64,000 nt of DNA from a virus. The stretch is taken from IMG/VR virus record IMGVR_UViG_3300042294_004068, positions 46,922-110,921 of that record; one strand, 5' to 3'. A program made the translations under genes and the position numbers. The notes beneath the pieces were generated by a model, which saw only the letters and a program-made list of their open reading frames with translations, was not told the DNA's origin and ran no database searches. This document shows positions 47,657 to 55,576 of this stretch, one piece after another. Numbering within the stretch: position 1 is the stretch's first letter; each line of letters starts with the position of its first letter.

Positions 47657-48091
47657 TTAGCCGAGCGGTGCGTCAAGAGTTCTGCCAAAAGGGCTTGGTG
47701 CATCAGCATCAAACTCTGTTGGCGGTACATATGGTTTTGTTACGTTATTTGATGGATCAAATGGAACTAGATCATCAAAAGAAGACGAGCTAGATGCAGT
47801 TTCTGATTTCATTCCTGTATCAACTCTGTACTTGTAAGTCGTGCCATACAACGTTCTGTAGATCACTGAACGAGACTCTGACTTTGCTGCTACCTGTTCT
47901 TGAGAGACGATATTTAAATCATCTTCAAAATAGTAGTGAAGGACGTCGACCATATCAGCCGCATCCATTTCAACTAGTTTCAGCCCGCTCACAAGTGCCT
48001 TCCCATTAACGTAGGGCCAGAGATCTACTGCCCACTCGATGAAGGCTCTGGCTGCTGCGTAGGGCGGCTTGAATACTCCTCTACAAGCCAC
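47657..48091 (-). CDS. Tail assembly chaperone, downstream frame (probable -1 frameshift product)
   Basis: A 144-codon frame that overlaps the upstream chaperone frame by 67 bases and is in the -1 register relative to it. Its own GTG has no ribosome site. The frame is open from just after a TGA that precedes the GTG by three codons, so ribosomes shifting anywhere in the overlap would enter it. The encoded part (ADMVDVLHYYFEDDLNIVS, then VIYRTLYGTTYKY) resembles the second part of actinophage G/GT-type chaperones. It lies directly before the tape measure. No canonical slippery heptamer was found in the overlap; CGC-CCT (re-paired as CCG-CCC) is the best weak candidate. Confidence 0.7.
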   Translation of the reverse strand: MACRGVFKPPYAAARAFIEWAVDLWPYVNGKALVSGLKLVEMDAADMVDVLHYYFEDDLNIVSQEQVAAKSESRSVIYRTLYGTTYKYRVDTGMKSETASSSSSFDDLVPFDPSNNVTKPYVPPTEFDADAPSPFGRTLDAPLG

Positions 48092-48372
48092 GCAGTGATT
48101 TCACCAAGAGTATCGACTGTAACGATTTTGTCTGGGTCATTAAGAAGTGCGTTGAACTTGTCCAAGCTCTCTGGAAGAAGGGTCTTCTCAAAGAAGTCGT
48201 TGATGGTACGTGCTACCGCTGCACCATCAGATTCGTCTGCACCTGCCACGATGTTGAGAAGTACCTTGCCTTGAATTGCTGGACGGCATTGGAACTCTTC
48301 ACCGTGAATCTTGAACGAAAGTGGAGACTGGTCTACGACCGTTCCACCGAAGTCCTTGAATCGGTTTGTCAT
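48025..48372 (-). CDS. Tail assembly chaperone, upstream frame
   Basis: A 115-residue protein (MTNRFKDFGGTVVDQSPLSF, then PAIQGKVLLNIVAGADES, TLGEITAWLVEEY) with the size and position of the gpG-like chaperone that binds the tape measure during tail assembly. The C-terminus is Pro/Gln/Ser-rich and runs through the overlap region, typical for the G part of a G/GT pair. A GGAAAC segment precedes the ATG, and a 48397-48418 stem-loop lies upstream. Confidence 0.75.
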   Translation of the reverse strand: MTNRFKDFGGTVVDQSPLSFKIHGEEFQCRPAIQGKVLLNIVAGADESDGAAVARTINDFFEKTLLPESLDKFNALLNDPDKIVTVDTLGEITAWLVEEYSSRPTQQPEPSSSGQ

Positions 48373-48396
48373 CTTGTTTCCTTTGTTTGTGTCGTT

Positions 48397-48418
48397 GTCT
48401 ACTACGTGTGTAGCAGAC
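48397..48418 (-). terminator. Stem-loop upstream of the tail chaperone
   Basis: GTCTACTAC (48397-48405) and GTAGCAGAC (48410-48418) pair across GTGT. In leftward RNA the single non-Watson-Crick position is a G.U pair. It lies 25 bases before the chaperone ATG and 9 bases after the end of the neck gene. No U-run follows, so processing or attenuation is as likely as termination. Confidence 0.45.
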
Positions 48419-48426
48419 GTTCTATT

Positions 48427-48813
48427 TTACCCTGCCAACCTAAGGTTATCGGTGAGATAACGGTTAGGTTTTGTACCTGGATGTTTTACAACATGGGCAA
48501 AAATAATCTGTCCCTTTGTTTGGAACTTCAACGTATGCTTACGATTTGGCTTAATGATGTGCGGAATAGAACCGTCATGGTGTAGGCGTGCGTAATTCAG
48601 ATTTGAACCAACTCGGACATACTGACCTCTAGTGTCACTAAAATGACGCATATGCAAAGAAGCACGAAGTGCTCCAGTTCTTACTCCTACCTGAGCCTTA
48701 GCACCTGTTAAAACTCTTATACCGCGCTGTCTGAGGTCTTTACCTACAGGACCATTCGGGCTCCTTAGCAAGTACTCCATACCTGCTCTATTTTCAATAA
48801 AAATTACAGGCAT
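48427..48813 (-). CDS. HK97 gp10-like neck/tail-completion protein
   Basis: A 128-residue protein with the pattern VGVRTGALRASLHMRHF, then YVRVGSNLNYARLHHDGS, which is the signature of HK97 gp10-like neck proteins (G.L..S......VG.. .YA...E/H.G). Length is normal for the family. It begins 1 base after the preceding stop and precedes the tail chaperone. It most likely forms part of the head-tail joint. Confidence 0.8.
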   Translation of the reverse strand: MPVIFIENRAGMEYLLRSPNGPVGKDLRQRGIRVLTGAKAQVGVRTGALRASLHMRHFSDTRGQYVRVGSNLNYARLHHDGSIPHIIKPNRKHTLKFQTKGQIIFAHVVKHPGTKPNRYLTDNLRLAG

Positions 48814-48814
48814 T

Positions 48815-49321
48815 TTATGGAACCGCCATTGTGATTGTCATACGAGTTGTTTGAAATCCGCCCTCAGGAGGAGCAGAGTCAACAGTTGCAATTACTCCAA
48901 GACCGTAAGGTCCATTGGTTGCCCATGAGTCAAATTGATTAATGCTTTCCATCAAAATCCAAGCATCATAAGCTGCAACCACAGCGGCAGCCTGAATATC
49001 ATCTGCTAGTGGTGGTTGTCCATTATTCTGCAGAATTGGAACAGAGCGAGATACAGAAATATTAAGAGTGACACTTCGTGGGTCATTACAACGGCGAGGC
49101 TCAGTTGCTTCATCGCCTGGAGTTCCTACATACATTTGAATCATAGAAACAACGAGCTGTTCGCAATCTACAGCTGGTGTTGCAATATTCCAGTAGCGTC
49201 GTGCTGGCAAAGGCATACTGTATGAGTTATAAACAGTGATAACTCTGTCTAAGACATCTTGCATTAAGTTCGCAAGATTTTTTGCGTCATCTGACACATT
49301 TATTACACTTGGAAGTGTCAT
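48815..49321 (-). CDS. Head-tail joining protein, tail-terminator-like
   Basis: A 168-residue protein with PARRYWNIATPAVDCEQLVV, then PRRCNDPRSVTLNISVSRSVPI. This CEQLVV ... C...R.V.L...V.R..P pattern is common in the small protein between connector and tail chaperone in actinophages. The fold is probably the terminator/stopper alpha-beta type. Exact role (stopper or terminator) is not separable by eye. It is 15 bases downstream of the connector gene. Confidence 0.6.
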   Translation of the reverse strand: MTLPSVINVSDDAKNLANLMQDVLDRVITVYNSYSMPLPARRYWNIATPAVDCEQLVVSMIQMYVGTPGDEATEPRRCNDPRSVTLNISVSRSVPILQNNGQPPLADDIQAAAVVAAYDAWILMESINQFDSWATNGPYGLGVIATVDSAPPEGGFQTTRMTITMAVP

Positions 49322-49336
49322 CGTCTATCTCCGTCT

Positions 49337-50476
49337 CTAAGGTAGAACTATTGGGTTTACAGGGTTCCCTAGTTGATAAATAACGTTGCTAGTTAGCAAG
49401 TTAATCACTTCATCTACTTCAGGATTGCCCAAACTTGGACGTGTTGCGTACAAATCTAGAATTCCTGGGTCACGAGTGCCCAAAATAGGCAAAAGCTGTG
49501 AATAGGTAAGGCTAAGACGAATTGTTCCTTCTATTCTATCCAAAACAGCAGCAGACTCAAAAGTTGTGCTTGTTGTGTTGGTGTAGTTGGATACAGTTGT
49601 AGATATCGCCCACTCTTGATCTTCTGTTAAGAAGTCTGCGTTTAGCTCGTCTAAATAATAGACAACTGTTCCGCCTTCTTGGTTGAAATACAAGTCATAC
49701 GCAGAAAGCTCAAATGCTGGTGCCTGACCAATAATGCGGCGAGCGCGAGGTGTATCTGGTGAGAATACACGAGAACGAGCACGAGCCTTATCTGGGTTTA
49801 CTGTTTTTAAAAACAAGTCAATTGCATAAACACCAGTGCGCAAATCATCAATAAAATCTTGAGAATCTAAAACTGTGTAAGTAACGCCTTGGCGAGATAC
49901 AGAAGTAACTCTTTGAGGAAGGGCACAGGTGTCGTCGCCTTCATAAAGCTTTACAAGTTCAATAGCCAACATTCTGGCTGCAGCTTTGCCAGCTACTGGA
50001 GGAGGAGTTCCGTAGGTGTATGTGACCTCAACGTTGGAAGGTGTCCAAGTAGCATTTGGAGTTCCGTAAATGGTCGAGTGGTCAGCTAAATAATAAGTGT
50101 TAGGGTCGACAATATCGCCATCGCCAGTGCGAAGAGCGTGTACGCGAACTACTTTACGACCACGAAGTCTTACACGACTGTAAGAAGAAGTTCCATCACC
50201 TTGATAATCGTGATGTGAATCAAAACCAAAACCACCTTGTGGAAGGTTTTCTACCTGACCATTAATAAGGGTAGGAGAATAAGAAAGGCGAGAAGCACCA
50301 GCACGAAGATACGGGTCATAAACTGAAACATAACGCTCCGTTACTGTTGTGCTTCCAGAAAATTTACGGCCTGACATGGCCCAAAGCATGTAAGAAGCGG
50401 TTTTAACGGCATCGTAGGCATAGTCAGAGTCGGCATAGATACCTAACTCATCTGTTTCAACCCAAAGATTGCTCAT
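49337..50476 (-). CDS. Head-to-tail connector/adaptor protein
   Basis: A 379-residue protein. The start (YAYDAVKTASYMLWAMSGRKFSGSTTVTERY) matches actinophage head-tail adaptors (A...AS..LW..SGR.F.G..TVT). The middle contains a Tyr-rich VEVTYTYGTPPPVAGKAAAR segment and a helix (MLAIELVKLYEGDDTCALPQRV). The last 120 residues are an extra domain not needed in shorter family members. Upstream lies a strong hairpin after the major tail protein, and AAAGGGACG gives the ribosome site. It should join the portal side to the tail. Confidence 0.72.
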   Translation of the reverse strand: MSNLWVETDELGIYADSDYAYDAVKTASYMLWAMSGRKFSGSTTVTERYVSVYDPYLRAGASRLSYSPTLINGQVENLPQGGFGFDSHHDYQGDGTSSYSRVRLRGRKVVRVHALRTGDGDIVDPNTYYLADHSTIYGTPNATWTPSNVEVTYTYGTPPPVAGKAAARMLAIELVKLYEGDDTCALPQRVTSVSRQGVTYTVLDSQDFIDDLRTGVYAIDLFLKTVNPDKARARSRVFSPDTPRARRIIGQAPAFELSAYDLYFNQEGGTVVYYLDELNADFLTEDQEWAISTTVSNYTNTTSTTFESAAVLDRIEGTIRLSLTYSQLLPILGTRDPGILDLYATRPSLGNPEVDEVINLLTSNVIYQLGNPVNPIVLP

Positions 50477-50505
50477 TTCGTCCCTTTCTTCTCCAGATGT
50501 GAATA

Positions 50506-50555
50506 GGGGCGGACAGGGAACCGAGTGTTAGACACAAACGGCATCTGCCCGCCCC
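50506..50555 (-). terminator. Strong GC-rich hairpin after the major tail gene
   Basis: Arms 50506-50516 and 50545-50555 form 11 pairs (GGGGCGGGCAG with CTGTCCGCCCC in leftward RNA), with one G.U pair in that direction only. The 28-base loop holds a smaller GTG/CAC hairpin. It sits between the stop of the major tail gene and the connector start. A partial terminator here would raise tail-tube protein output over downstream genes. Confidence 0.65.
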
Positions 50556-50570
50556 TTTATCCTACTATTA

Positions 50571-51617
50571 TTAGGCGGATGGATCCTCAGTCGACGCAAT
50601 AATGAAGTCGATTGGTAGATCTGGGTTGTATGCATCAGAACCTGGAACGTTGTATCCAGTCTCTGAACCTTGAGCGTCAAAGTCAGACACTGCTAGGTAA
50701 CCACGGTTACGAACTGCAGAACCTGCTGGGCTAACTGCTGTAGATGAAACATCTGTAGCTGTCTTAGCGAAGCGGAATGAAGTTGTTGTTGGTGTTGCAG
50801 TGATTGTGTGAGTTCCATTGAATGTGGAATCTACATCTGCCACAGTAACAGTTTGTCCAACTTCAAAGCCGTGTGCTGAACCTGTTGTAAGGGTTGCAAC
50901 GTTTGAAGTTAGAGACTTGTTGGTTACTGTCTTTGATGACAAGTCGAACCAGCGGTAGAAGCCCTTTAGTCCTTCTGGTGCCCATGATGCGCGAGCGTAT
51001 GAGTATGGACGCTCTGCTGCTACTGGGAACTCCCAGCGGCCATCTAGACCAGCATTAAACTCTGGGTTTCCAAGACCGTATCCTTCGAATGTGTTTGCAA
51101 GCAAACCATTTTCGATGACGCGGTCACCTGATTGACGAAGCTTGCAGTATGGGAATACCCAGTAGAAGTATGGAAGGCCAGTTGCACGCTTTCCATCCTT
51201 AACTGCGTAAGACCAAACTTCAATTGCCACGCCGTTACCAGCTGGGTCATCGCCAACGGCTGGTGCGGCCCAACCGACTGACTTGTTGTCAGGTGATGCG
51301 TAAGAACCAAAATTCTTGCGGAGAAGTAGACCGCCAGACATAAGAGCTGAAAGCTCTGAGTCTGGTTCGCAAATCGCGATCTCCATTGTGATGCGCTTTA
51401 GTGTGTCTGGTGCCTTGTACGATACACATACAGTGCCATCAGCAGACTTTTCAACGATTTCGTCACCCTCTTCATATTCTGGGGTGAATGATGCGCGAAG
51501 AAACGCCGAGGTGGTGTAAGAGTCACCTGCTCCATTGAGCAAGTTACCAGCGGCGTCCAGTCGAGTGACTCGGATCGCCACACCTTGGACGCTAGCCGCG
51601 TAGTCCTGTGTAGCCAT
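50571..51617 (-). CDS. Major tail (tube) protein with inserted beta module
   Basis: A 348-residue protein that begins QDYAASVQGVAIRVTRLDAAG and continues with EYEEGDEIVEKSADGTVCVSYK, PDTLKRITMEIAICEPDSELSAL, the pattern of actinophage major tail proteins. About residues 225-300 carry one copy of the HGF beta module (SNVATLTTGSAHGFEVGQTV), inserted near the C-terminus and likely displayed on the tube surface. The end (VPGSDAYNPDLPIDFIIA) returns to the tube fold. The gene precedes the connector gene, unlike the usual order of connector before tail tube. Confidence 0.85.
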   Translation of the reverse strand: MATQDYAASVQGVAIRVTRLDAAGNLLNGAGDSYTTSAFLRASFTPEYEEGDEIVEKSADGTVCVSYKAPDTLKRITMEIAICEPDSELSALMSGGLLLRKNFGSYASPDNKSVGWAAPAVGDDPAGNGVAIEVWSYAVKDGKRATGLPYFYWVFPYCKLRQSGDRVIENGLLANTFEGYGLGNPEFNAGLDGRWEFPVAAERPYSYARASWAPEGLKGFYRWFDLSSKTVTNKSLTSNVATLTTGSAHGFEVGQTVTVADVDSTFNGTHTITATPTTTSFRFAKTATDVSSTAVSPAGSAVRNRGYLAVSDFDAQGSETGYNVPGSDAYNPDLPIDFIIASTEDPSA

Positions 51618-51646
51618 TCCAGTGTGCTCCTTATTCTTTGTTGGGC

Positions 51647-52537
51647 TTAGTCATTAGGAAGTGTCACTCGCATTGCGTAATGAATTGACGGATCTGCATA
51701 CGCAGCTGCAGGGCGAAACGCCTTAATCCGCATGTTATTAATTGTAACATCTGCACCCTGGGCTAAGTTTTCATTCACAATCTCGACCTTGCCGAGGTGA
51801 ACATCAACCATTCCAGTTGCATAAATCCACTTGTTGGTAGCAGATGCGGCAGCATTAGCATCACCAATTGGACCGTTACCTGTATAACCTGAACCAATGA
51901 CTACACGAGTACCAAGACGTGTCATAGCACTTCCTGAGTTCTCGTTGTCGCCCTTCTTGTAAATAAGACGGGAGCCTAGAATTGAAGCTACATCGCGAGT
52001 CATGTGAATAACTGCATTCTCACCAGTAGGTGATTCAGCAATAGCTTGCTCTAGAATCATTAGTGCATTCTCTGGCTTTTTAGCGCCAGAAACTGGAACG
52101 GTTGCAGCACCACTCTTACGAAGGAACATGTTGCCAGAGGCAGATGTCTCTTCAAGAGCTGCTACGCCCTCCCAGAATTCTCTTTCTACTGCCTTCTGTG
52201 TAACTGCCTCAAGCACCTTAGTTACTTGTGCGAAGCGGTCTTCACCTGGAAGGCTAAATGTTGAATCAAAAAGTTCTGCATCTACGTAAAATGGAACGTA
52301 GTCAATGTACTTGTCTTCGCCTGAGCCATCAAAAAGCTCACCATCTGTAATTGTCTCGTCGTTTACAGTTAGAAGACGCAAATATGATGGGATTGAATCA
52401 AACTCTTGTGAAAAACGACGAACCCATCTCTCGTCGCCTTCGCGCCCAGTGTGCTGCATAACACGGGCAACGCTTAGGAGACCGCAAGGGGCAGGAACTA
52501 GCTCATTCGCTGGAAAAACTCCTCTGAATGGTGCCAT
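51647..52537 (-). CDS. Second capsid-like protein
   Basis: A 296-residue protein downstream of the main capsid gene. The pattern PSYLRLLTVNDETI, KYIDYVPFYVDAELFDS, RFAQVTKVLEAVTQKAVEREF, then a beta-hinge (TRLGTRVVIGSGYTG) and WIYATGMVDVHLGKVEIVNE suggests an HK97-like fold without the extension. Some actinophages carry separate hexamer- and pentamer-forming major capsid proteins; this pair may be one. A decoration or minor capsid role is the alternative. It has its own ribosome site after a 52-base gap. Confidence 0.6.
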   Translation of the reverse strand: MAPFRGVFPANELVPAPCGLLSVARVMQHTGREGDERWVRRFSQEFDSIPSYLRLLTVNDETITDGELFDGSGEDKYIDYVPFYVDAELFDSTFSLPGEDRFAQVTKVLEAVTQKAVEREFWEGVAALEETSASGNMFLRKSGAATVPVSGAKKPENALMILEQAIAESPTGENAVIHMTRDVASILGSRLIYKKGDNENSGSAMTRLGTRVVIGSGYTGNGPIGDANAAASATNKWIYATGMVDVHLGKVEIVNENLAQGADVTINNMRIKAFRPAAAYADPSIHYAMRVTLPND

Positions 52538-52589
52538 TTGTTCTTACTCCTTCGTTCCTAAGCGTTGCCTACGTGTTATTTATCGAATT

Positions 52590-54680
52590 TTAGTATTCGA
52601 CTGCTGCAGCTGTTGCGCCACCAGTTGTATCACGGAGAGCTGCTGCTACACCGTTGATGCTGATGGTTGAAGTGATTGCAAGACCTTCGATACCGACCTT
52701 TGCAACACCTTCGAATGTTTCTACGAACATCTTGTAGTCGTTAGTTCCGACTAGAGATGAGTCGCGGATGATTCCAAGGTCCAAAGTTCCGCCATCTAGG
52801 AACAAGAATGTTCCTTCAGCGAATAGGTACCATGTGAATGAATCGGTGAACTCAACAAGTGCTGTTGCACCCTGAGCGCCGAATACATCTTGGTCAAGTG
52901 AGTAGCTTACGACAACGCCACGAGCAGCTAGGTAGCCGTCGATCTCTGAGTAAGCGTTCAATGTTGAATCACCAGGCATGTTTAGTGCTAGGTCAGCTGC
53001 CATTGCATCCTTAACCCATGCTGGGATAATGATGCGAAGTGATGCGTCAGCTTCTAGACGGTGACGTGAACGGTAAGCAGTTGCTGCGCGACCAACCTGT
53101 ACTAGGAAGTCACGACCGAAACCGATTAGTGAAGAAGTTGTAACAGCTGTTGAACCAGCTGCAATCTTCGCTAGAAGGTTTTGCTCTGCCTCACGTGCGT
53201 GCTGAATAAGACCAAGCTCGTTGTGACGAGCGATCAACTCAGGATATGCACGAGTTGCAAGGTTACCGAACTGCATCTGTAGAGTAACAGCGTCAGTTGC
53301 GACTGTTGTCTCAGATGCTGCTGCCACTGTCAAACTTGCCTTAGCAGCAGGGTTTGGAGTGGTTGCTGCATCGTTTGCTGCAGTCCATACACCGACAGCG
53401 TTTGCATAGTCAGTTAGAACTGGTGGAACGATGTAGCGGATACCACCACGGTCAGCTTGGAAACGAGGAAGTGCGTCACGTACTGGACGTGCTGTAGTTC
53501 CTAGTCCGAAGATGTCGTAGCGAACCTCGAATGGTGCGACGTGTCCACCAGCAGCCACAATGGCTTCTGGAGAGACAACTTTTTGGATCTTTGCCCAGTT
53601 AGCTTCAGCATCTGTTGAAAGAGTGCGCTCTTCTGGGAAAGAGGTAGAGACGGATGCAACAATGTGTTGTTCTCCATCTCCGCCGTTTACACGGCGTAGA
53701 GCATGGATGCGCTTTGAAAAAGCTTCAGCTACATCGTCCATGCTTGAAAGCGGGCTGCCAGCTGTTAGGCCAGGAATGTCAGCACCTGCCGTGATTGCCA
53801 CGGGAGCGGCTGATACCTGAGCTACAGGACGGCGGTCCGCTGGGACCTCTGGTGTGAGGTCGTCTGCATTTGCAGCGGCGGTCACGGGTGCCTCCATAGT
53901 TTCCTGAACCACAACTGGTTCATTTGTTTGGGTTTCTTGAATTGAAGCCTCTGCGCCATCGGCGACATCGGCTGCTGCATCTGCTGCATCATCGGATGCT
54001 GCATCTGCATCTGCATCAGAAGCAGGTGCTTCCTCTGCTACATCTGCTGAAGCCTCTGCAGCAGGTGCTGCTTCCTCTTCTGCTGATGCGGTAACTACTT
54101 GTGCCTCTGTAGCAACTGGTGCTACTTCAGCTGTCTCGGTTGTCTCAGTTGAGAGCTCGACGGTCTTCTCAGACTCTGTTGACGCTTCGGTCATTGGCTT
54201 TTTCTCCTCTTCCTTCTCTTTTTCTGCATCTGTTTCAGCAACAGGTGCTTCTTCAGCTGCAGGTGCGGAATCGGCAGGAGCAGCAGGAACTTCTTCAGCA
54301 GGAGCTGGAGCTTCTTCCTTCTTTTCCTCTTCCATTACAGGTGCAGCCATTTCAGGAGACTTTTCCATATCGGTGTCTCCTTCTTTAGCTTCATCTGATT
54401 CTGGCATTTCGCCATCTTCCTTCTTGTCGTCGCCGTAAACACGGGACGCGGCCTCAGCGGCCCGCTGGGCGAGCTCCTGAACTGCGGCTTCGCGCTGCTT
54501 TAGCTCAGTGCGAACTGAATCAAGCATGTCGGCGAGCGACTTCATAGCGTCAACTGTCTCAGGAGTGATGTCTGATTTCTCAACCGATTCGAATTCGCTG
54601 ATGATTGTCTGTTGAAGATCGGCAAGCTTATCGCTGTCGAGTTCAGACAGAGAATCCATCATTTCTGTGATTCGGTCCAC
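52590..54680 (-). CDS. Major capsid protein with long acidic N-terminal scaffold-like region
   Basis: A 696-residue protein from the GTG at 54680. The AAGGAGGG ribosome site (54684-54691) fixes this start, not the in-frame TTG at 54710. Residues about 1-95 are helical (delta-domain-like). About 95-265 are low-complexity Glu/Ala/Asp (EEAPAPAEEVPAAPADSAPA). After that come the capsid proper (LGTTARPVRDALPRFQ, RYIVPPVLTDYANAVGVWTA, GFGRDFLVQVGRAATAYRSR) and a typical P-domain strand set (VVVSYSLDQDVFG, TWYLFAEGTFLFLDGG). The scaffold-like part is probably removed by the protease encoded upstream. It is the main head protein. Confidence 0.85.
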   Translation of the reverse strand: MDRITEMMDSLSELDSDKLADLQQTIISEFESVEKSDITPETVDAMKSLADMLDSVRTELKQREAAVQELAQRAAEAASRVYGDDKKEDGEMPESDEAKEGDTDMEKSPEMAAPVMEEEKKEEAPAPAEEVPAAPADSAPAAEEAPVAETDAEKEKEEEKKPMTEASTESEKTVELSTETTETAEVAPVATEAQVVTASAEEEAAPAAEASADVAEEAPASDADADAASDDAADAAADVADGAEASIQETQTNEPVVVQETMEAPVTAAANADDLTPEVPADRRPVAQVSAAPVAITAGADIPGLTAGSPLSSMDDVAEAFSKRIHALRRVNGGDGEQHIVASVSTSFPEERTLSTDAEANWAKIQKVVSPEAIVAAGGHVAPFEVRYDIFGLGTTARPVRDALPRFQADRGGIRYIVPPVLTDYANAVGVWTAANDAATTPNPAAKASLTVAAASETTVATDAVTLQMQFGNLATRAYPELIARHNELGLIQHAREAEQNLLAKIAAGSTAVTTSSLIGFGRDFLVQVGRAATAYRSRHRLEADASLRIIIPAWVKDAMAADLALNMPGDSTLNAYSEIDGYLAARGVVVSYSLDQDVFGAQGATALVEFTDSFTWYLFAEGTFLFLDGGTLDLGIIRDSSLVGTNDYKMFVETFEGVAKVGIEGLAITSTISINGVAAALRDTTGGATAAAVEY

Positions 54681-54683
54681 TGT

Positions 54684-54691
54684 CCCTCCTT
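54684..54691 (-). promoter_or_regulatory. Ribosome-binding site deciding the capsid start
   Basis: AAGGAGGG reads leftward at 54691-54684, a near-perfect match to the 16S anti-Shine-Dalgarno end, three bases before GTG 54680. The upstream in-frame TTG (54710) has no such site. Confidence 0.8.
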
Positions 54692-54758
54692 GGGCAGTTG
54701 TGTAGAACAAAACAATAGTTCTATCGCTGATTTAGTCGAGGCCGAGGGACTCCGAGAA

Positions 54759-54850
54759 ACGCAATAAATGCGTGGAGGCACTCCACCTAGTTATAAATGG
54801 TACAACCACTTATAAAAGGTGATTGGACGGAAAACGCCGTGTTTCTGTCC
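54759..54850 (-). repeat. Run of four hairpins in the gap before the capsid gene
   Basis: The 171-base gap 54681-54851 holds no gene but four adjacent inverted repeats: ACGCA/TGCGT (54759-54763 with 54769-54773), GTGGAG/CTCCAC (54772-54777 with 54781-54786), TTATAAATGG/CCACTTATAA (54791-54800 with 54806-54815) and an imperfect GGACGGAAA/TTTCTGTCC arm pair (54825-54850). The third has a G.U pair in leftward RNA. They begin right after the stop of the 240-residue gene. They could stabilise or isolate the capsid mRNA, or form a terminator followed by a capsid promoter. Confidence 0.55.
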
Positions 54851-54851
54851 T

Positions 54852-55574
54852 TTATGTTAAAAGTCTTAAAAGCTTCGCCATCTGGCTGGAAATCTCTGAT
54901 TGGTTGTAGAGCTCGCTACCAGACATGAACTTCTTTAGCTCCGCTGTGGCAATATCGGCATCCTCATCGCCAATCTTGTCTTCGACCCTAGTAATCATAT
55001 TTTTCATTAGCTTACGTAGGGCTGGGGGTACATCAGAGAATCTAATCTTTTCAGCATCTTGACCGAACCCAAATGGGAGGTTAGCAATAACCTTTCCAAG
55101 CTCTGCTGAACTAGTACGAATGTTCTCTAAAGCTTCAGGATTCAACGCTTTTGCGTCCAATCGGTCAATAATTCCAATTAAATCGTCAGCTGCTTTGGAT
55201 GCTTTTCCGTAGTCTCCCGCATTATCAAGATTTTCGGCTTCTTCAACCTTTTCGATAACTCGGTCTAACCCAGCAGTACCTAGGTCAGATTTGAGTCGAG
55301 CTAGGACTTGACGGAATTTACCTCCAGCGTCACGAGGTTGAGTCTTTGGGGTGTATTTAGCCCGCTCTTCTTCTTCCTTATTTCGAGTGGCTTTTTCCAG
55401 CTTAAGAGCTTTTACCTCTTCGTCAGTTAAACCCTCGAGTTCTGGGTCAATTTTAAAAAGTGCTTCTGATTTTTCAGAATTATCATTTTTTGACTCTGCA
55501 GAAGCCAACACCGCTTGAGCAGTAGAAATGGCTTCTCTCATTTTAGAAGCTGTATCGTCACTATTTGTAGTCAC
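54852..55574 (-). CDS. Scaffold-like helical protein
   Basis: A 240-residue protein from a GTG with an AAGGA site. It is highly charged and mostly helical, without Cys or Trp: MREAISTAQAVLASAESK, then LTDEEVKALKLEKATRN and RVIEKVEEAENLDNAG. The middle contains QPRDAGGKFRQVLARLKSDLG, with a linker-like GGKF turn. Size, charge and position between the protease polyprotein and the capsid gene fit a scaffolding or capsid assembly protein, although the capsid gene itself also carries a scaffold-like extension. No family is recognised. Confidence 0.55.
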   Translation of the reverse strand: MTTNSDDTASKMREAISTAQAVLASAESKNDNSEKSEALFKIDPELEGLTDEEVKALKLEKATRNKEEEERAKYTPKTQPRDAGGKFRQVLARLKSDLGTAGLDRVIEKVEEAENLDNAGDYGKASKAADDLIGIIDRLDAKALNPEALENIRTSSAELGKVIANLPFGFGQDAEKIRFSDVPPALRKLMKNMITRVEDKIGDEDADIATAELKKFMSGSELYNQSEISSQMAKLLRLLT

Positions 55575-55576
55575 TA

